Origin: CANLBN01 sp047634655
GTDB lineage: Bacteria; Pseudomonadota; Gammaproteobacteria; Pseudomonadales; Cellvibrionaceae
Assembly (NCBI GenBank): GCA_047634655.1
Contig: JBLIHY010000023.1
Location: 1 to 25,375, forward strand
Direction of reading: 5' to 3'
Length of the DNA: 25,375 nucleotides
The notes beneath the pieces were generated by a model, which saw only the letters and a list, made by a program, of their open reading frames with translations, had not been told where the DNA came from and ran no database searches. A program made the position numbers and the translations under genes. Below, one piece after another: positions 15,175 through 22,848 of this stretch. Every line of letters starts with the position of its first letter. The stretch's first letter is position 1.

Positions 15175-15768
15175 ATGTCTGGACGCGCCGCCAGCGTTTA
15201 TCGCGATACCTTGGAAACAAAAATTCGTGTCGATTTGAACTTAGATGGCCGAGGCCAGTCCAGTTTCGATACTGGCATTCCCTTCCTTGAGCACATGATG
15301 GATCAAATATCCCGCCATGGCTTAATTGATCTTTCAGTGGAATGCGAAGGCGACACGGATATTGATGATCACCACAGTGTCGAGGATATTGGCATCACTT
15401 TTGGCCAGGCAGTTCACGAGGCGGCGCACGATAAAAATGGTATCCGCCGCTATGGTCACGCTTACGTGCCCCTGGATGAATCCCTGTCGCGAGTGGTCAT
15501 TGATTTCTCGGGCCGCCCTGGGTTATTCATGAATGTTAAGCTCACTCAAGAGCGTCTCGGCAGCTTCGATGTCTCGCTATTCAGAGAATTTTTTCAAGGA
15601 TTTGTCAATCACGCCCAAGTAACGCTGCATATTGATAATTTATGCGGCCACAATGCTCATCATCAAATTGAAACGGTGTTCAAGGCTTTCGGGCGCGCGT
15701 TGCGTATGGCACTGGAGATGGATTCAAGAATGGCTGGGTTGGTGCCCTCGACAAAGGGTTGTCTCTAG
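15175..15768 (+). CDS. hisB: Imidazoleglycerol-phosphate dehydratase
   Basis: HisB dehydrates imidazole glycerol phosphate to imidazole acetol phosphate (histidine step 6). The 197-residue product is monofunctional, lacking the phosphatase domain of the E. coli fusion. It contains the manganese-binding His clusters: HMMDQISRHGLIDL, DDHHSVEDIGITFG and CGHNAHHQIETVFKAF. I place the start at ATG 15175 because GGAG lies 6 nt upstream and the product then begins like family members (MSGRAASVYRDTLETKI); an in-frame TTG at 15160 would add five unneeded residues. It heads the cluster and is followed by a 120-bp gap before hisH. Confidence 0.96.
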   Translation: MSGRAASVYRDTLETKIRVDLNLDGRGQSSFDTGIPFLEHMMDQISRHGLIDLSVECEGDTDIDDHHSVEDIGITFGQAVHEAAHDKNGIRRYGHAYVPLDESLSRVVIDFSGRPGLFMNVKLTQERLGSFDVSLFREFFQGFVNHAQVTLHIDNLCGHNAHHQIETVFKAFGRALRMALEMDSRMAGLVPSTKGCL

Positions 15769-15870
15769 TGTGTTGCACCGAGCAATCAGTCGTTAAGGTC
15801 AACACATTTGTTGTTGCCTTTCCGCTTTCCCCACTTTCACTGATCTCGATTTTATTGTCGATAACAGCTC

Positions 15871-15876
15871 TATAAT
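15871..15876 (+). promoter_or_regulatory. Candidate -10 directly before hisH
   Basis: A perfect TATAAT lies 12 bp upstream of the hisH ATG, with only weak -35 candidates. Initiation would fall near 15883, leaving a leader of about six nucleotides. hisH has no evident Shine-Dalgarno, so a near-leaderless internal his promoter is possible. Confidence 0.3.
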
Positions 15877-15888
15877 GATTCCTCAGAA

Positions 15889-16545
15889 ATGACTAAGTCT
15901 TCCGTCGCGATTATTGACTACGGCATGGGCAACTTGCACTCCGTAGCCAGTGCACTGGCGCATATCTCCCCAGACAGTGATATTCGGATTGTAGATCAAG
16001 CGGAATATATTTTGAGCGCCGATCGGGTGATCTTTCCCGGGGTTGGCGCCATTCGCGACTGCATGGCGGAAATTCGGCGTCTTAACTTCGATAAGCTGGT
16101 ACCAAGTTTACTCGCCCAGGGTAAACCGCTATTAGGCATTTGTGTCGGTATGCAAGTGTTGCTTGACCACAGCGAAGAGAATGGGGGTGTCAGGGGGCTT
16201 GGCTTGTTGCCAGGCGATGTCAAATTTTTCGGCGACAGTTTGCAGGACTCGCAAGGGGACCGTTTAAAAGTTCCTCATATGGGTTGGAATACGGTCGAGC
16301 AAACCCTGGATCATCCATTGTGGCACGGTATACAAAACAACAGTTATTTCTATTTTGTCCACAGTTACTACGTATCGGCGCGCAACTTGGAACAAGTTGC
16401 CGGTCGCTGTCAGTATTCTCTACCTTTTGCCGCCGCTATTAGCCATAAAAACTTGTTTGCAACGCAGTTCCATCCAGAAAAAAGTCACGCGGCAGGGTTG
16501 CAGTTATTAAAAAATTTTATTAATTGGAGTGGCGATGTTACCTAA
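15889..16545 (+). CDS. hisH: Imidazole glycerol phosphate synthase glutaminase subunit
   Basis: HisH hydrolyses glutamine and channels ammonia to HisF. The 218-residue class I amidotransferase opens with VAIIDYGMGNLHSVASAL. It has the oxyanion-region motif FPGVGAIRDCM (about 49-59), the nucleophile Cys85 in LGICVGMQ, and His195/Glu197 in FHPEKSHAAG. The VHSYYV segment typical of HisH is present. The start is ATG 15889; the bases before it (CCTCAGAA) form no ribosome binding site. hisA follows 57 bp later. Confidence 0.96.
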   Translation: MTKSSVAIIDYGMGNLHSVASALAHISPDSDIRIVDQAEYILSADRVIFPGVGAIRDCMAEIRRLNFDKLVPSLLAQGKPLLGICVGMQVLLDHSEENGGVRGLGLLPGDVKFFGDSLQDSQGDRLKVPHMGWNTVEQTLDHPLWHGIQNNSYFYFVHSYYVSARNLEQVAGRCQYSLPFAAAISHKNLFATQFHPEKSHAAGLQLLKNFINWSGDVT

Positions 16546-16602
16546 TTTTTCAAACGTTGATTTCGATATGTGCGGACCGAGGCTTCCTTCGAGGATAAAG
16601 CG

Positions 16603-17331
16603 ATGCTAGTGATCCCTGCTATCGATCTGAAAGATGGTCAATGTGTGCGGCTTCGTCAAGGTTTAATGGATGACTCGACGGTGTTTGGCGATCACCCAGT
16701 CGATTTTGCCCGCCAGTGGGTGAATCAGGGTTGTCGTCGTCTGCATCTGGTAGATCTCAATGGCGCCTTCGCAGGAGAGCCAATCAATGGTGGCGTTATC
16801 ACCGAAATCGTCAAAGCGTTTCCCAATCTACCCGTGCAAGTCGGCGGCGGTATTCGCAACGGCAATACTATTGAACGCTATATGATGGAAGGTGTCCGCT
16901 ACGTTATCTTGGGCACCAAAGCGATCAAAGACCCCACTTTCGTGGCTGAAATGTGCCGACAGTTTCCCCACCGAATTATTGTTGGTCTGGATGCGAAAGA
17001 CGGCTTGGTGGCAACTGATGGCTGGGCAGAGGTTTCTCAAGTTAAGGCAACGGATCTAGCAAAGCAGTTTGAAAGTTATGGTGTCACCACGGTTATCTAC
17101 ACGGATATCGCCCGCGATGGCATGATGCAGGGCGTTAACGTCGAAGCGACCGTGGCGATGGCGCGAGCTTCATCCATTCCAGTTATTGCTTCTGGCGGTA
17201 TTACCAATCTTGAGGATATCAAAGCGTTAAATGCTCAGGAGCACCAAGGCATTATTGGCGCAATCACCGGGCGAGCAATCTATGAAGGTGCACTCGATCT
17301 GAGGGCTGCCCAAGAATACTGCGACCAGTGA
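16603..17331 (+). CDS. hisA: ProFAR isomerase (HisA)
   Basis: HisA is the beta/alpha-barrel isomerase that opens the ribose of ProFAR by an Amadori rearrangement (step 4). The start is set at ATG 16603, which has GAGG 8 nt upstream and gives the standard N-terminus MLVIPAIDLKDGQCVRLRQG; a GTG at 16570 would add 11 atypical residues. The catalytic Asp pair is Asp8 (AIDLKDG) and Asp130 (VGLDAKDG). The phosphate-binding loops VQVGGGIRNG and VIASGGITNLEDIK are intact. The 242-residue length is normal. Confidence 0.96.
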   Translation: MLVIPAIDLKDGQCVRLRQGLMDDSTVFGDHPVDFARQWVNQGCRRLHLVDLNGAFAGEPINGGVITEIVKAFPNLPVQVGGGIRNGNTIERYMMEGVRYVILGTKAIKDPTFVAEMCRQFPHRIIVGLDAKDGLVATDGWAEVSQVKATDLAKQFESYGVTTVIYTDIARDGMMQGVNVEATVAMARASSIPVIASGGITNLEDIKALNAQEHQGIIGAITGRAIYEGALDLRAAQEYCDQ

Positions 17332-17393
17332 ATTTTTAGTGGCCAAGCTGTTATCTTGGCGAAGTCTTAATGTCTGAAAAATAAGGTTTTCCT

Positions 17394-18173
17394 ATGCCCT
17401 TGGCAAAACGCTTGATTCCCTGTCTCGATGTCGATTGTGGCCGCGTAGTCAAAGGTGTTCAGTTTGTCGATATCCGCGATGCCGGAGACCCGGTAGAAAT
17501 CGCCAAGCGCTACGATGATCAGGGCGCAGACGAGATCACTTTTCTCGATATTACCGCCACGCATGAAGGCCGTGAGACTACTGTGCACACGGTAGAGGCT
17601 ATAGCTTCAGAGGTATTTATTCCGCTGACTGTCGGCGGTGGCATACGCACTCTGGGAGATGTTCGAGTGATGTTGAGTGCGGGCGCCGACAAGGTTGCTA
17701 TTAACTCGGCAGCGGTTTTTAATCCAGAATTTGTCAAAGAATCTGCAGAACGTTTCGGCTCGCAGTGCATGGTAGTGGCTATTGATGCCAAGCGGGCGAG
17801 TGTAGGAAATGAACCTGCCCGTTGGGAAATTTTTACGCACGGTGGTCGAAGACCTACAGGTATCGATGCAGTAGAGTGGTCGGTGAAAATGGCGCACTAC
17901 GGCGCAGGTGAGATTCTATTAACAAGTATGGACAAAGACGGCACCAAGGGTGGTTTCGACCTGGGTCTCACTCGCGCAATTAGCGACGCAGTACCGGTTC
18001 CTGTGATTGCTTCGGGAGGGGTTGGCAGCCTCCAGCATCTAGTTGACGGTATCCTTCTGGGTAAAGCTGACGCCGTATTGGCCGCCAGTATTTTTCACTT
18101 TGGCGAATATTCAGTGCCAGAGGCCAAATCTTTTATGGCAGAGAAAGGCATCGAGATGCGACAGCTGTTGTGA
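17394..18173 (+). CDS. hisF: Imidazole glycerol phosphate synthase cyclase subunit
   Basis: HisF uses ammonia from HisH to convert PRFAR into IGP and AICAR, linking histidine and purine synthesis. The 259-residue barrel starts MPLAKRLIPCLDVDCGRVVK (catalytic Asp12) and has the second catalytic Asp in VVAIDAKR (about 131). Phosphate loops VGGGIRTLGD and IASGGVGSLQHL, and the TSMDKDGTKGGFDL segment, are intact. It is the last his gene here; hisI/hisE, hisG, hisD and hisC are not in the window. A terminator-like hairpin begins at its stop codon and trxA converges from the other side. Confidence 0.97.
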   Translation: MPLAKRLIPCLDVDCGRVVKGVQFVDIRDAGDPVEIAKRYDDQGADEITFLDITATHEGRETTVHTVEAIASEVFIPLTVGGGIRTLGDVRVMLSAGADKVAINSAAVFNPEFVKESAERFGSQCMVVAIDAKRASVGNEPARWEIFTHGGRRPTGIDAVEWSVKMAHYGAGEILLTSMDKDGTKGGFDLGLTRAISDAVPVPVIASGGVGSLQHLVDGILLGKADAVLAASIFHFGEYSVPEAKSFMAEKGIEMRQLL

Positions 18174-18175
18174 CG

Positions 18176-18214
18176 GCTGCTTATGGTCGGGCCGAAGGAC
18201 GATAAGTAGCTTTT
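18176..18214 (+). terminator. Probable intrinsic terminator of the his cluster
   Basis: GCTGCTTAT (18176-18184) pairs with ATAAGTAGC (18202-18210) as a 9-bp stem with one G-U. An inner GTC/GAC pairing lies within the loop, and TTTT follows at once. It sits just after the hisF stop. The U-run is short, so efficiency is uncertain. Confidence 0.55.
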
Positions 18215-18345
18215 CGCGGAAGAGATCCTATTATTTTTATTTCCTGAGATCTCAATCTTTGACTCTGTCATGCGTTAACTAAATAACCTTAAGTATGTGG
18301 CATTCGTGTTTGCAAGAAGCCATCGATGCTCGATATTCAGGAATT

Positions 18346-18684
18346 TTAGTTGCTCTCTTTGATGCTATCGTCGATAAACTTCTGCAGTTCTTGTTTGGAG
18401 CGTGCGCCAACTGTATTTGCCGCCGCTTCGCCATTTTTGAAAATTTTCAGCGTGGGTATGCCGCGAATATCGAATTTTTTCATAATGTCAGTGTTTTCAT
18501 CGACATCTACTTTGCAGATTTTGATTTTACCTTTGTATTCCACGGAGAGCTCGTCAAGTATGGGGGCAATCATTTTGCAGGGCCCACACCAAGCCGCCCA
18601 GAAATCAACTAAAACAGGTATTTTTGCATTCAGTACCTCGTCGCTGAAGCTAGCATCGGTAACATGGATGATGTCGTTGCTCAT
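18346..18684 (-). CDS. trxA: Thioredoxin 1
   Basis: This 112-residue thioredoxin is the cytosolic protein disulfide reductant recycled by thioredoxin reductase. The active site WCGPC is at 32-36 within VDFWAAWCGPCKMIAP, followed by VDVDENTDIMKKFDIRGIPT with the cis-Pro loop at about 76. The start ATG 18684 has AGAGGA a few bases upstream. It converges with hisF. rho, often downstream of trxA in gammaproteobacteria, is not on this side. Confidence 0.97.
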   Translation of the reverse strand: MSNDIIHVTDASFSDEVLNAKIPVLVDFWAAWCGPCKMIAPILDELSVEYKGKIKICKVDVDENTDIMKKFDIRGIPTLKIFKNGEAAANTVGARSKQELQKFIDDSIKESN

Positions 18685-18719
18685 AATTTCCTCTCGAAGC
18701 TCATCTTAAAATGCCAAAC

Positions 18720-18748
18720 ATGATAGGCAGAGTTAATTGTTTAAACAA
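18720..18748 (-). promoter_or_regulatory. Candidate sigma70 promoter of trxA
   Basis: On the minus strand TTGTTT (18748-18743), a 17-bp spacer and TATCAT (18725-18720) form a plausible promoter, with initiation near 18713 and a leader of about 29 nt before trxA. Confidence 0.5.
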
Positions 18749-18804
18749 GCCCAAGCTTTCTTAAACAAAATGTTTCAGTCGTAATTTAAGCTATCCACTG
18801 ACTT

Positions 18805-19038
18805 TCAGGCAGCTTTCCTGGTTCTTGCTCGAGAATCTAGCGATATAAGTTCGCGCCTATCCTTGCGTGACAACGCCTGCAAGGATGACTCTAGCAGCGA
18901 GGTTCTATTTTCTATAGATAAATCAAAGGCTTGCGGGAGCAAGCTCAAAATCTCATCTTTTGATTTGTAAGCGACACCGTGAAATCCCAAGCATTTTTGA
19001 CGGATTATCTGCTTCTTGGAGGGCTCGATAACGACTAT
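18805..19038 (-). CDS. Small hypothetical protein with an apparent ATA start
   Basis: The frame ends at TGA 18805-18807 and is open back to 19089. Its translation is protein-like: VVIEPSKKQIIRQKCLGF then HGVAYKSKDEILSLLPQAFD, an amphipathic Ser/Leu-rich part and a basic tail (RKDRRELISLDSRARTRKAA). GGAG at 19046-19043 is followed 4 nt later by ATA (19038-19036) exactly where the protein-like region begins, which suggests an original ATG mutated to ATA or use of a rare start. Other choices are CTG 19059 and TTG 18990 (61 residues). No domain was recognised. It lies upstream of trxA on the same strand and could be a decaying gene. Confidence 0.45.
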   Translation of the reverse strand: MVVIEPSKKQIIRQKCLGFHGVAYKSKDEILSLLPQAFDLSIENRTSLLESSLQALSRKDRRELISLDSRARTRKAA

Positions 19039-19111
19039 ATTTCTCCTAATTAACGACAGATATTCGGTCTGGTAGATGCCGAGACGAATTTAATTAACGA
19101 TAACTTATTAA

Positions 19112-19125
19112 AAAACCATGGTTTT
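19112..19125. promoter_or_regulatory. Palindrome immediately upstream of the S10 promoter
   Basis: AAAACCATGGTTTT is a perfect 14-bp palindrome ending 4 bp before the -35 box. It may act as an UP-like or operator element for rpsJ transcription. Confidence 0.3.
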
Positions 19126-19129
19126 GTGC

Positions 19130-19158
19130 TTGACGCCCTGCTGGGTCATCCATATAAT
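19130..19158 (+). promoter_or_regulatory. Strong sigma70 promoter of the S10 operon
   Basis: TTGACG (19130-19135), a 17-bp spacer and a perfect TATAAT (19153-19158) predict initiation near 19165 and a leader of about 70 nt before rpsJ. That leader is clearly shorter than the E. coli S10 leader through which L4 acts, so E. coli-type L4 attenuation is doubtful here. Confidence 0.82.
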
Positions 19159-19236
19159 TGCGCCTCATTTTCGAGGGGGCAACGCAGTTTTTGGTTTCCC
19201 TGATTGCTCTTCAAGATCTTAAGGAATTTGGTTGAT

Positions 19237-19548
19237 ATGCAGAGTCAGCGTATTCGCATCCGTTTGAAAGCCTTTGACCACAAGTTAATCGACATGTCGA
19301 CACGAGAGATTGTTGAGACAGTTCGTCGAACCGGTGCTCAGGTTCGCGGACCAATTCCCCTGCCGACCCGTAAAGAGCGTTTTACGATTTTGGTCTCTCC
19401 ACACGTTAATAAAGATGCTCGTGACCAGTACGAAATTCGCACACACAAGCGCTTATTAGACATCGTGGAGCCTACCGAAAAAACAGTTGATGCACTGATG
19501 AAGCTAGACTTAGCTGCAGGTGTTGAAGTTCAAATTTCGTTAGGTTGA
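19237..19548 (+). CDS. rpsJ: 30S ribosomal protein S10 (NusE)
   Basis: The 103-residue product starts MQSQRIRIRLKAFDHKLID and has the S10 core RRTGAQVRGPIPLPTRKERF then VSPHVNKDARDQYEIRTHKR, ending AAGVEVQISLG. S10 is part of the 30S head and, as NusE, of antitermination complexes. ATG 19237 is chosen because it gives the exact family N-terminus and length; a TTG at 19204 would add 11 residues. AAGGA lies 11 nt upstream. It is first in the ribosomal cluster but separated from rplC by an unusually long gap. Confidence 0.98.
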   Translation: MQSQRIRIRLKAFDHKLIDMSTREIVETVRRTGAQVRGPIPLPTRKERFTILVSPHVNKDARDQYEIRTHKRLLDIVEPTEKTVDALMKLDLAAGVEVQISLG

Positions 19549-19757
19549 TTTCTGCTGGACTTGTGAATTCACAAGCCCGGTAGTTGCCAATTTAAATTTA
19601 ATTGTAACTATGTATTAGCGTGAGCTTCATCGTGTTCGCGCCCCTGCCAATTGGCGGGAAATGTGTAATGCCTTGAAACAGGCAGCCATAGCGGGTCTCT
19701 TCGTCAACTAAAGTCGAGCAGAGCTAGAAGCCCCGTACACTCTTAGAGGTTTAAGTA
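19549..19757 (+). other. Structured 209-bp gap between rpsJ and rplC
   Basis: No gene fits. It contains a perfect 16-bp palindrome CTTGTGAATTCACAAG (19560-19575) and a GC-rich hairpin CCCTGCC-AATT-GGCGGG region (19643-19658, one G-U). A weak promoter-like pair is TTGCCA (19584-19589) with TAACTA (19605-19610) at only 15 bp spacing. Neither hairpin has a T-run, so a full terminator is unlikely. A processing site, a second leader or an internal promoter are the reasonable readings. Confidence 0.5.
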
Positions 19758-20396
19758 ATGACAATTGGTCTGGTCGGCCGCAAATGCGGCATGACACAAA
19801 TATTTGTGGAAGATGGTACTTCCATTCCGGTAACGATCATCGAGGTCGAACCCAACCGCATCACACAAATTAAAAATATTGATACGGATGGTTACAGCGC
19901 TGTACAGTTCACAGTGGGTTCGCGTCGGTCCTCCCGAGTTAAAAAATCACAAGCTGGTAATTTTGCTAAAGCTAATACCGAGGCCGGCAGAGGTCTCTGG
20001 GAACTGAGGAACGACACCAGTAATGTCTTTGAGCTCGGCGGCGAGATGACAGTAGAGTCTTTCGCAGCAGGTCAAAAGGTTGATGTCACAGGGACTTCCA
20101 AGGGCAAAGGTTTTCAGGGCGGTGTTAAGAGATGGAACTTCCAAATGCAAGACGCTACCCACGGTAATTCAATCTCGCATCGCGCACCTGGTTCGATAGG
20201 CCAATGTCAGACTCCCGGTCGCGTTTTCAAGGGGAAGAAGATGGCGGGCCATATGGGATCCAGGCAAGTAACCACTCAGAATCTAGAAGTGGTGCGTATA
20301 GATCAAGAGCGTAACCTATTGCTCATCAAGGGGGCTGTCCCTGGTGCGCCGGGTAGCGATATTATTGTTCGTCCAGCGATCAAAGCTAGAGCTTAA
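19758..20396 (+). CDS. rplC: 50S ribosomal protein L3
   Basis: The 212-residue product begins MTIGLVGRKCGMTQIFVEDG. Its central extension SHRAPGSIGQCQTPGRVFKG then KKMAGHMGSRQVTTQNL reaches toward the peptidyl transferase centre and contains the Gln of the GSIGQ block that PrmB methylates in E. coli. L3 is an early assembly protein of the 50S subunit. GAGG precedes ATG 19758. rplD follows after 16 bp. Confidence 0.98.
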   Translation: MTIGLVGRKCGMTQIFVEDGTSIPVTIIEVEPNRITQIKNIDTDGYSAVQFTVGSRRSSRVKKSQAGNFAKANTEAGRGLWELRNDTSNVFELGGEMTVESFAAGQKVDVTGTSKGKGFQGGVKRWNFQMQDATHGNSISHRAPGSIGQCQTPGRVFKGKKMAGHMGSRQVTTQNLEVVRIDQERNLLLIKGAVPGAPGSDIIVRPAIKARA

Positions 20397-20412
20397 TGGG
20401 AGCTATGATTAG

Positions 20413-21027
20413 ATGGAATTAAATATTTTAGCTTCAGATGGCGGCAAGACTGCAATTGAAGTATCCGAAGCCACTTTCGGCAAAGCTTTTAATCAAGATC
20501 TGGTTCATCAGGTCGTGGTTGCTCATAAGGCCTCTGGCCGACAAGGCACTAAGGCACAAAAGAATCGTTCTGCAGTGTCTGGTGGAGGTAAGAAACCCTG
20601 GCGCCAGAAGGGTACCGGCCGCGCTCGTGCGGGCACTATTCGCAGCCCTATTTGGCGGGGCGGTGGTGTAACTTTCGCAGCCCAGCCGCGTGATCATGAT
20701 CAGAAAGTTAACAAAAAAATGTACCGTGCGGCTTTAAGGTGCATCATTTCTGAGTTAGTGCGTCAAAATCGTCTAATAGTTGTTGAGGCGATCGAATTAT
20801 CTGAGCCTAAAACCAAAGAGCTAGTTAGCTTGCTGGGTACATACGATATTTCTGAAGCACTTATTATTGTTCAAGATTTCGAAGAAAAGCTTCATTTGGC
20901 TTCCCGGAATCTTCACAAAGTAGATGTGCTTGAGGCAAAAACAATTAATCCTGTGAGTTTAATTGCTTTTGAAAAAGTGATCGTCACTGCCCCTGCATTA
21001 AAAAAGATTGAAGAGGCGTTAGCATGA
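20413..21027 (+). CDS. rplD: 50S ribosomal protein L4
   Basis: The 204-residue product has the long L4 loop that lines the exit tunnel (GTKAQKNRSAVSGGGKKPWR then QKGTGRARAGTIRSPIWRGG), followed by the globular part with KMYRAALRCIISELVRQNRL. In E. coli free L4 represses its own operon through the S10 leader; that leader is not obviously conserved here. The stop overlaps the rplW start as ATGA, indicating coupling. Confidence 0.98.
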   Translation: MELNILASDGGKTAIEVSEATFGKAFNQDLVHQVVVAHKASGRQGTKAQKNRSAVSGGGKKPWRQKGTGRARAGTIRSPIWRGGGVTFAAQPRDHDQKVNKKMYRAALRCIISELVRQNRLIVVEAIELSEPKTKELVSLLGTYDISEALIIVQDFEEKLHLASRNLHKVDVLEAKTINPVSLIAFEKVIVTAPALKKIEEALA

Positions 21028-21320
21028 ATCAGGAGCGTCTATACAAAGTTTTGCTAGCTGCTGTTGTGTCTGAAAAGGCGACACTCCAGGCAGATATTGC
21101 TAGGCAATTCGTATTTAAAGTCTTAAAAGATTCCACCAAGCCCGAGATAAAAGCTGCTGTAGAAAAGCGGTTCAACGTAAAGGTTGAGTTCGTTAGGACT
21201 TCAGTAGTAAAGGGAAAAACCAAGCGTACTCGCTTTGGTGTAGGTAAACAGAGTGATTGGAAAAAAGCCTACGTAAAGTTGGCTGAAGGTCACGACATCG
21301 ATTTTGCAACGGGAATGTAA
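21024..21320 (+). CDS. rplW: 50S ribosomal protein L23
   Basis: The 98-residue protein sits at the tunnel exit and docks trigger factor and SRP. It has VSEKATLQADIARQFVFKVL then KPEIKAAVEKRFNVKVEFVR, a KGKTKRTRFGVGKQSDWKKA loop and a short C-terminus. The start overlaps the rplD stop by 4 nt. rplB begins 3 bp after its stop. Confidence 0.98.
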   Translation: MNQERLYKVLLAAVVSEKATLQADIARQFVFKVLKDSTKPEIKAAVEKRFNVKVEFVRTSVVKGKTKRTRFGVGKQSDWKKAYVKLAEGHDIDFATGM

Positions 21321-21323
21321 CAA

Positions 21324-22151
21324 ATGGCAGTGTTAAAGTGCAAGCCGACATCAGCGGGTCGTCGCTTTGTTATCAACTTAGTCAATCCTGAGCTACATAA
21401 AGGCGATCCTTACGCCCCTTTGTTGGAAAAAAAGTCCAGTTCTGGTGGTCGTAACAACAATGGTCGTATTACTGTTCGCCATATAGGGGGCGGGCACAAG
21501 CAGCACTACCGAAAAGTCGATTTTAAACGCAACAAAGATAGTATTCCAGCAGTGGTCGAGCGGTTAGAGTATGATCCTAATCGCAGTGCGCACATTGCTT
21601 TGATATGCTATGCCGATGGCGAGCGTCGCTATATTATTGCTCCGAGAGGCGTTTCCGCTGGGGATAAAGTTGAATCGGGCAATAGTGCAGCTATCAAAGT
21701 AGGTAATACTTTGCCGATAAGAAGCATTCCTGTGGGTAGTACGGTTCACTGTGTGGAGCTAAAGCCTGGCAAAGGTGCTCAGCTGGCACGTTCCGCGGGT
21801 ACATCTGTTCAGCTCGTCGCACGTGAAGGCTCTTATGCCACCTTACGTTTGCGTAGCGGTGAGATGAGAAAAGTGTTGTGCGAATGTCGTGCTACCCTAG
21901 GAGAAGTATCTAATAATGAGCATATTTTGCGTTCTCTGGGCAAGGCTGGTGCCTCCCGTTGGCGCGGTGTGCGACCGACCGTCCGCGGCGTCGCGATGAA
22001 CCCTGTAGATCACCCGCATGGTGGTGGTGAAGGCCGCACCTCTGGCGGTCGTCATCCGGTCAGCCCTTGGGGCACGCCAACTAAAGGCTATAAGACGCGT
22101 AAAAACAAGCGTACTGATAAAATGATTGTTCGTCGTCGTAAGAAAAAATAG
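21324..22151 (+). CDS. rplB: 50S ribosomal protein L2
   Basis: The 275-residue product begins MAVLKCKPTSAGRRFVIN and keeps the conserved GGGHKQHYRKVDFKRNK block. Its C-terminal segment MNPVDHPHGGGEGRTSGGRH contains the His long linked to peptidyl transferase function in E. coli L2, and the protein ends in the usual basic tail. L2 binds 23S rRNA domain IV and bridges to the 30S subunit. Confidence 0.98.
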   Translation: MAVLKCKPTSAGRRFVINLVNPELHKGDPYAPLLEKKSSSGGRNNNGRITVRHIGGGHKQHYRKVDFKRNKDSIPAVVERLEYDPNRSAHIALICYADGERRYIIAPRGVSAGDKVESGNSAAIKVGNTLPIRSIPVGSTVHCVELKPGKGAQLARSAGTSVQLVAREGSYATLRLRSGEMRKVLCECRATLGEVSNNEHILRSLGKAGASRWRGVRPTVRGVAMNPVDHPHGGGEGRTSGGRHPVSPWGTPTKGYKTRKNKRTDKMIVRRRKKK

Positions 22152-22190
22152 TTCATTGATAATATTAAACTGGAATTTTGAGGAAAAGCT

Positions 22191-22466
22191 GTGCCGCGTT
22201 CACTGAAAAAAGGCCCGTTCATTGATCTTCATTTAATGAGGAAGGTCGAAGTTGCAGCCGAAAAAAATGACCGTCGTCCTATCAAGACTTGGTCGCGTCG
22301 CTCCATGATTGTGCCAAATATGGTCGGTCTGACCATAGCTATACATAATGGTCGTCAACACGTCCCGGTTCTTGTCAACGAAGAAATGGTTGGTCACAAG
22401 CTTGGTGAGTTTGCGATAACGCGAACTTTCAGAGGCCATGTGGCTGATAAAAAAGTAAAACGCTGA
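22191..22466 (+). CDS. rpsS: 30S ribosomal protein S19
   Basis: The 91-residue product starts at GTG 22191 (read PRSLKKGPFIDLHLM after fMet), with GAGGA shortly upstream. The conserved WSRRSMIVPNMVGLTIAIHN and GHKLGEFAITRTFRGH blocks are intact. S19 lies in the 30S head next to S13 and the A-site finger. The GTG start is clear because the family N-terminus begins exactly there. Confidence 0.98.
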   Translation: MPRSLKKGPFIDLHLMRKVEVAAEKNDRRPIKTWSRRSMIVPNMVGLTIAIHNGRQHVPVLVNEEMVGHKLGEFAITRTFRGHVADKKVKR

Positions 22467-22478
22467 GGCAGTTTAGCA

Positions 22479-22811
22479 ATGGAAGTATCGGCAAAACTTA
22501 CTGGCGCCCATATGTCGTCGCAAAAAGCTCGACTTGTTGTCGATCAAATCCGCGGCAAGCATGTTTCTGAGGCAATAGACCTTTTGACTTTTAGTAACAA
22601 GAAAGGCGCCGTCATTATCAAAAAATTGTTGGAAAGTGCTATCGCCAACGCAGAACAAAACGAAGGTGCTGACGTAGACGAGTTGCGAATATCTACAATC
22701 TACGTCGATGAAGGTGTTACGATGAAGCGGATTCGTGCCCGAGCAAAAGGTCGAGCCGATCGAATTTTAAAGCGATCTTGTCACATAACTGTCAAAGTTG
22801 CTGATGATTAA
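22479..22811 (+). CDS. rplV: 50S ribosomal protein L22
   Basis: The 110-residue product has SSQKARLVVDQIRGKHVSEA, AIANAEQNEGADVDELRIST and the extended tunnel hairpin MKRIRARAKGRADRILKRSC, where macrolide-resistance changes occur in other bacteria. No deletion is seen in the hairpin. It follows rpsS by 12 bp. Confidence 0.98.
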   Translation: MEVSAKLTGAHMSSQKARLVVDQIRGKHVSEAIDLLTFSNKKGAVIIKKLLESAIANAEQNEGADVDELRISTIYVDEGVTMKRIRARAKGRADRILKRSCHITVKVADD

Positions 22812-22848
22812 GTAAAACAGAAAAGACTGGTATTTAAGAGCAAAAATT

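Noticed and set aside
15769..15806. TGTGTTG/CAACACA inverted repeat after hisB considered as a terminator
   Set aside because: The 24-nt loop and interrupted T-tract make it weak, and hisH lies in the same operon downstream.
18222..18253. GAGATC/GATCTC inverted repeat between hisF and trxA considered as trxA terminator
   Set aside because: The loop is about 20 nt and the minus-strand side lacks a T-run.
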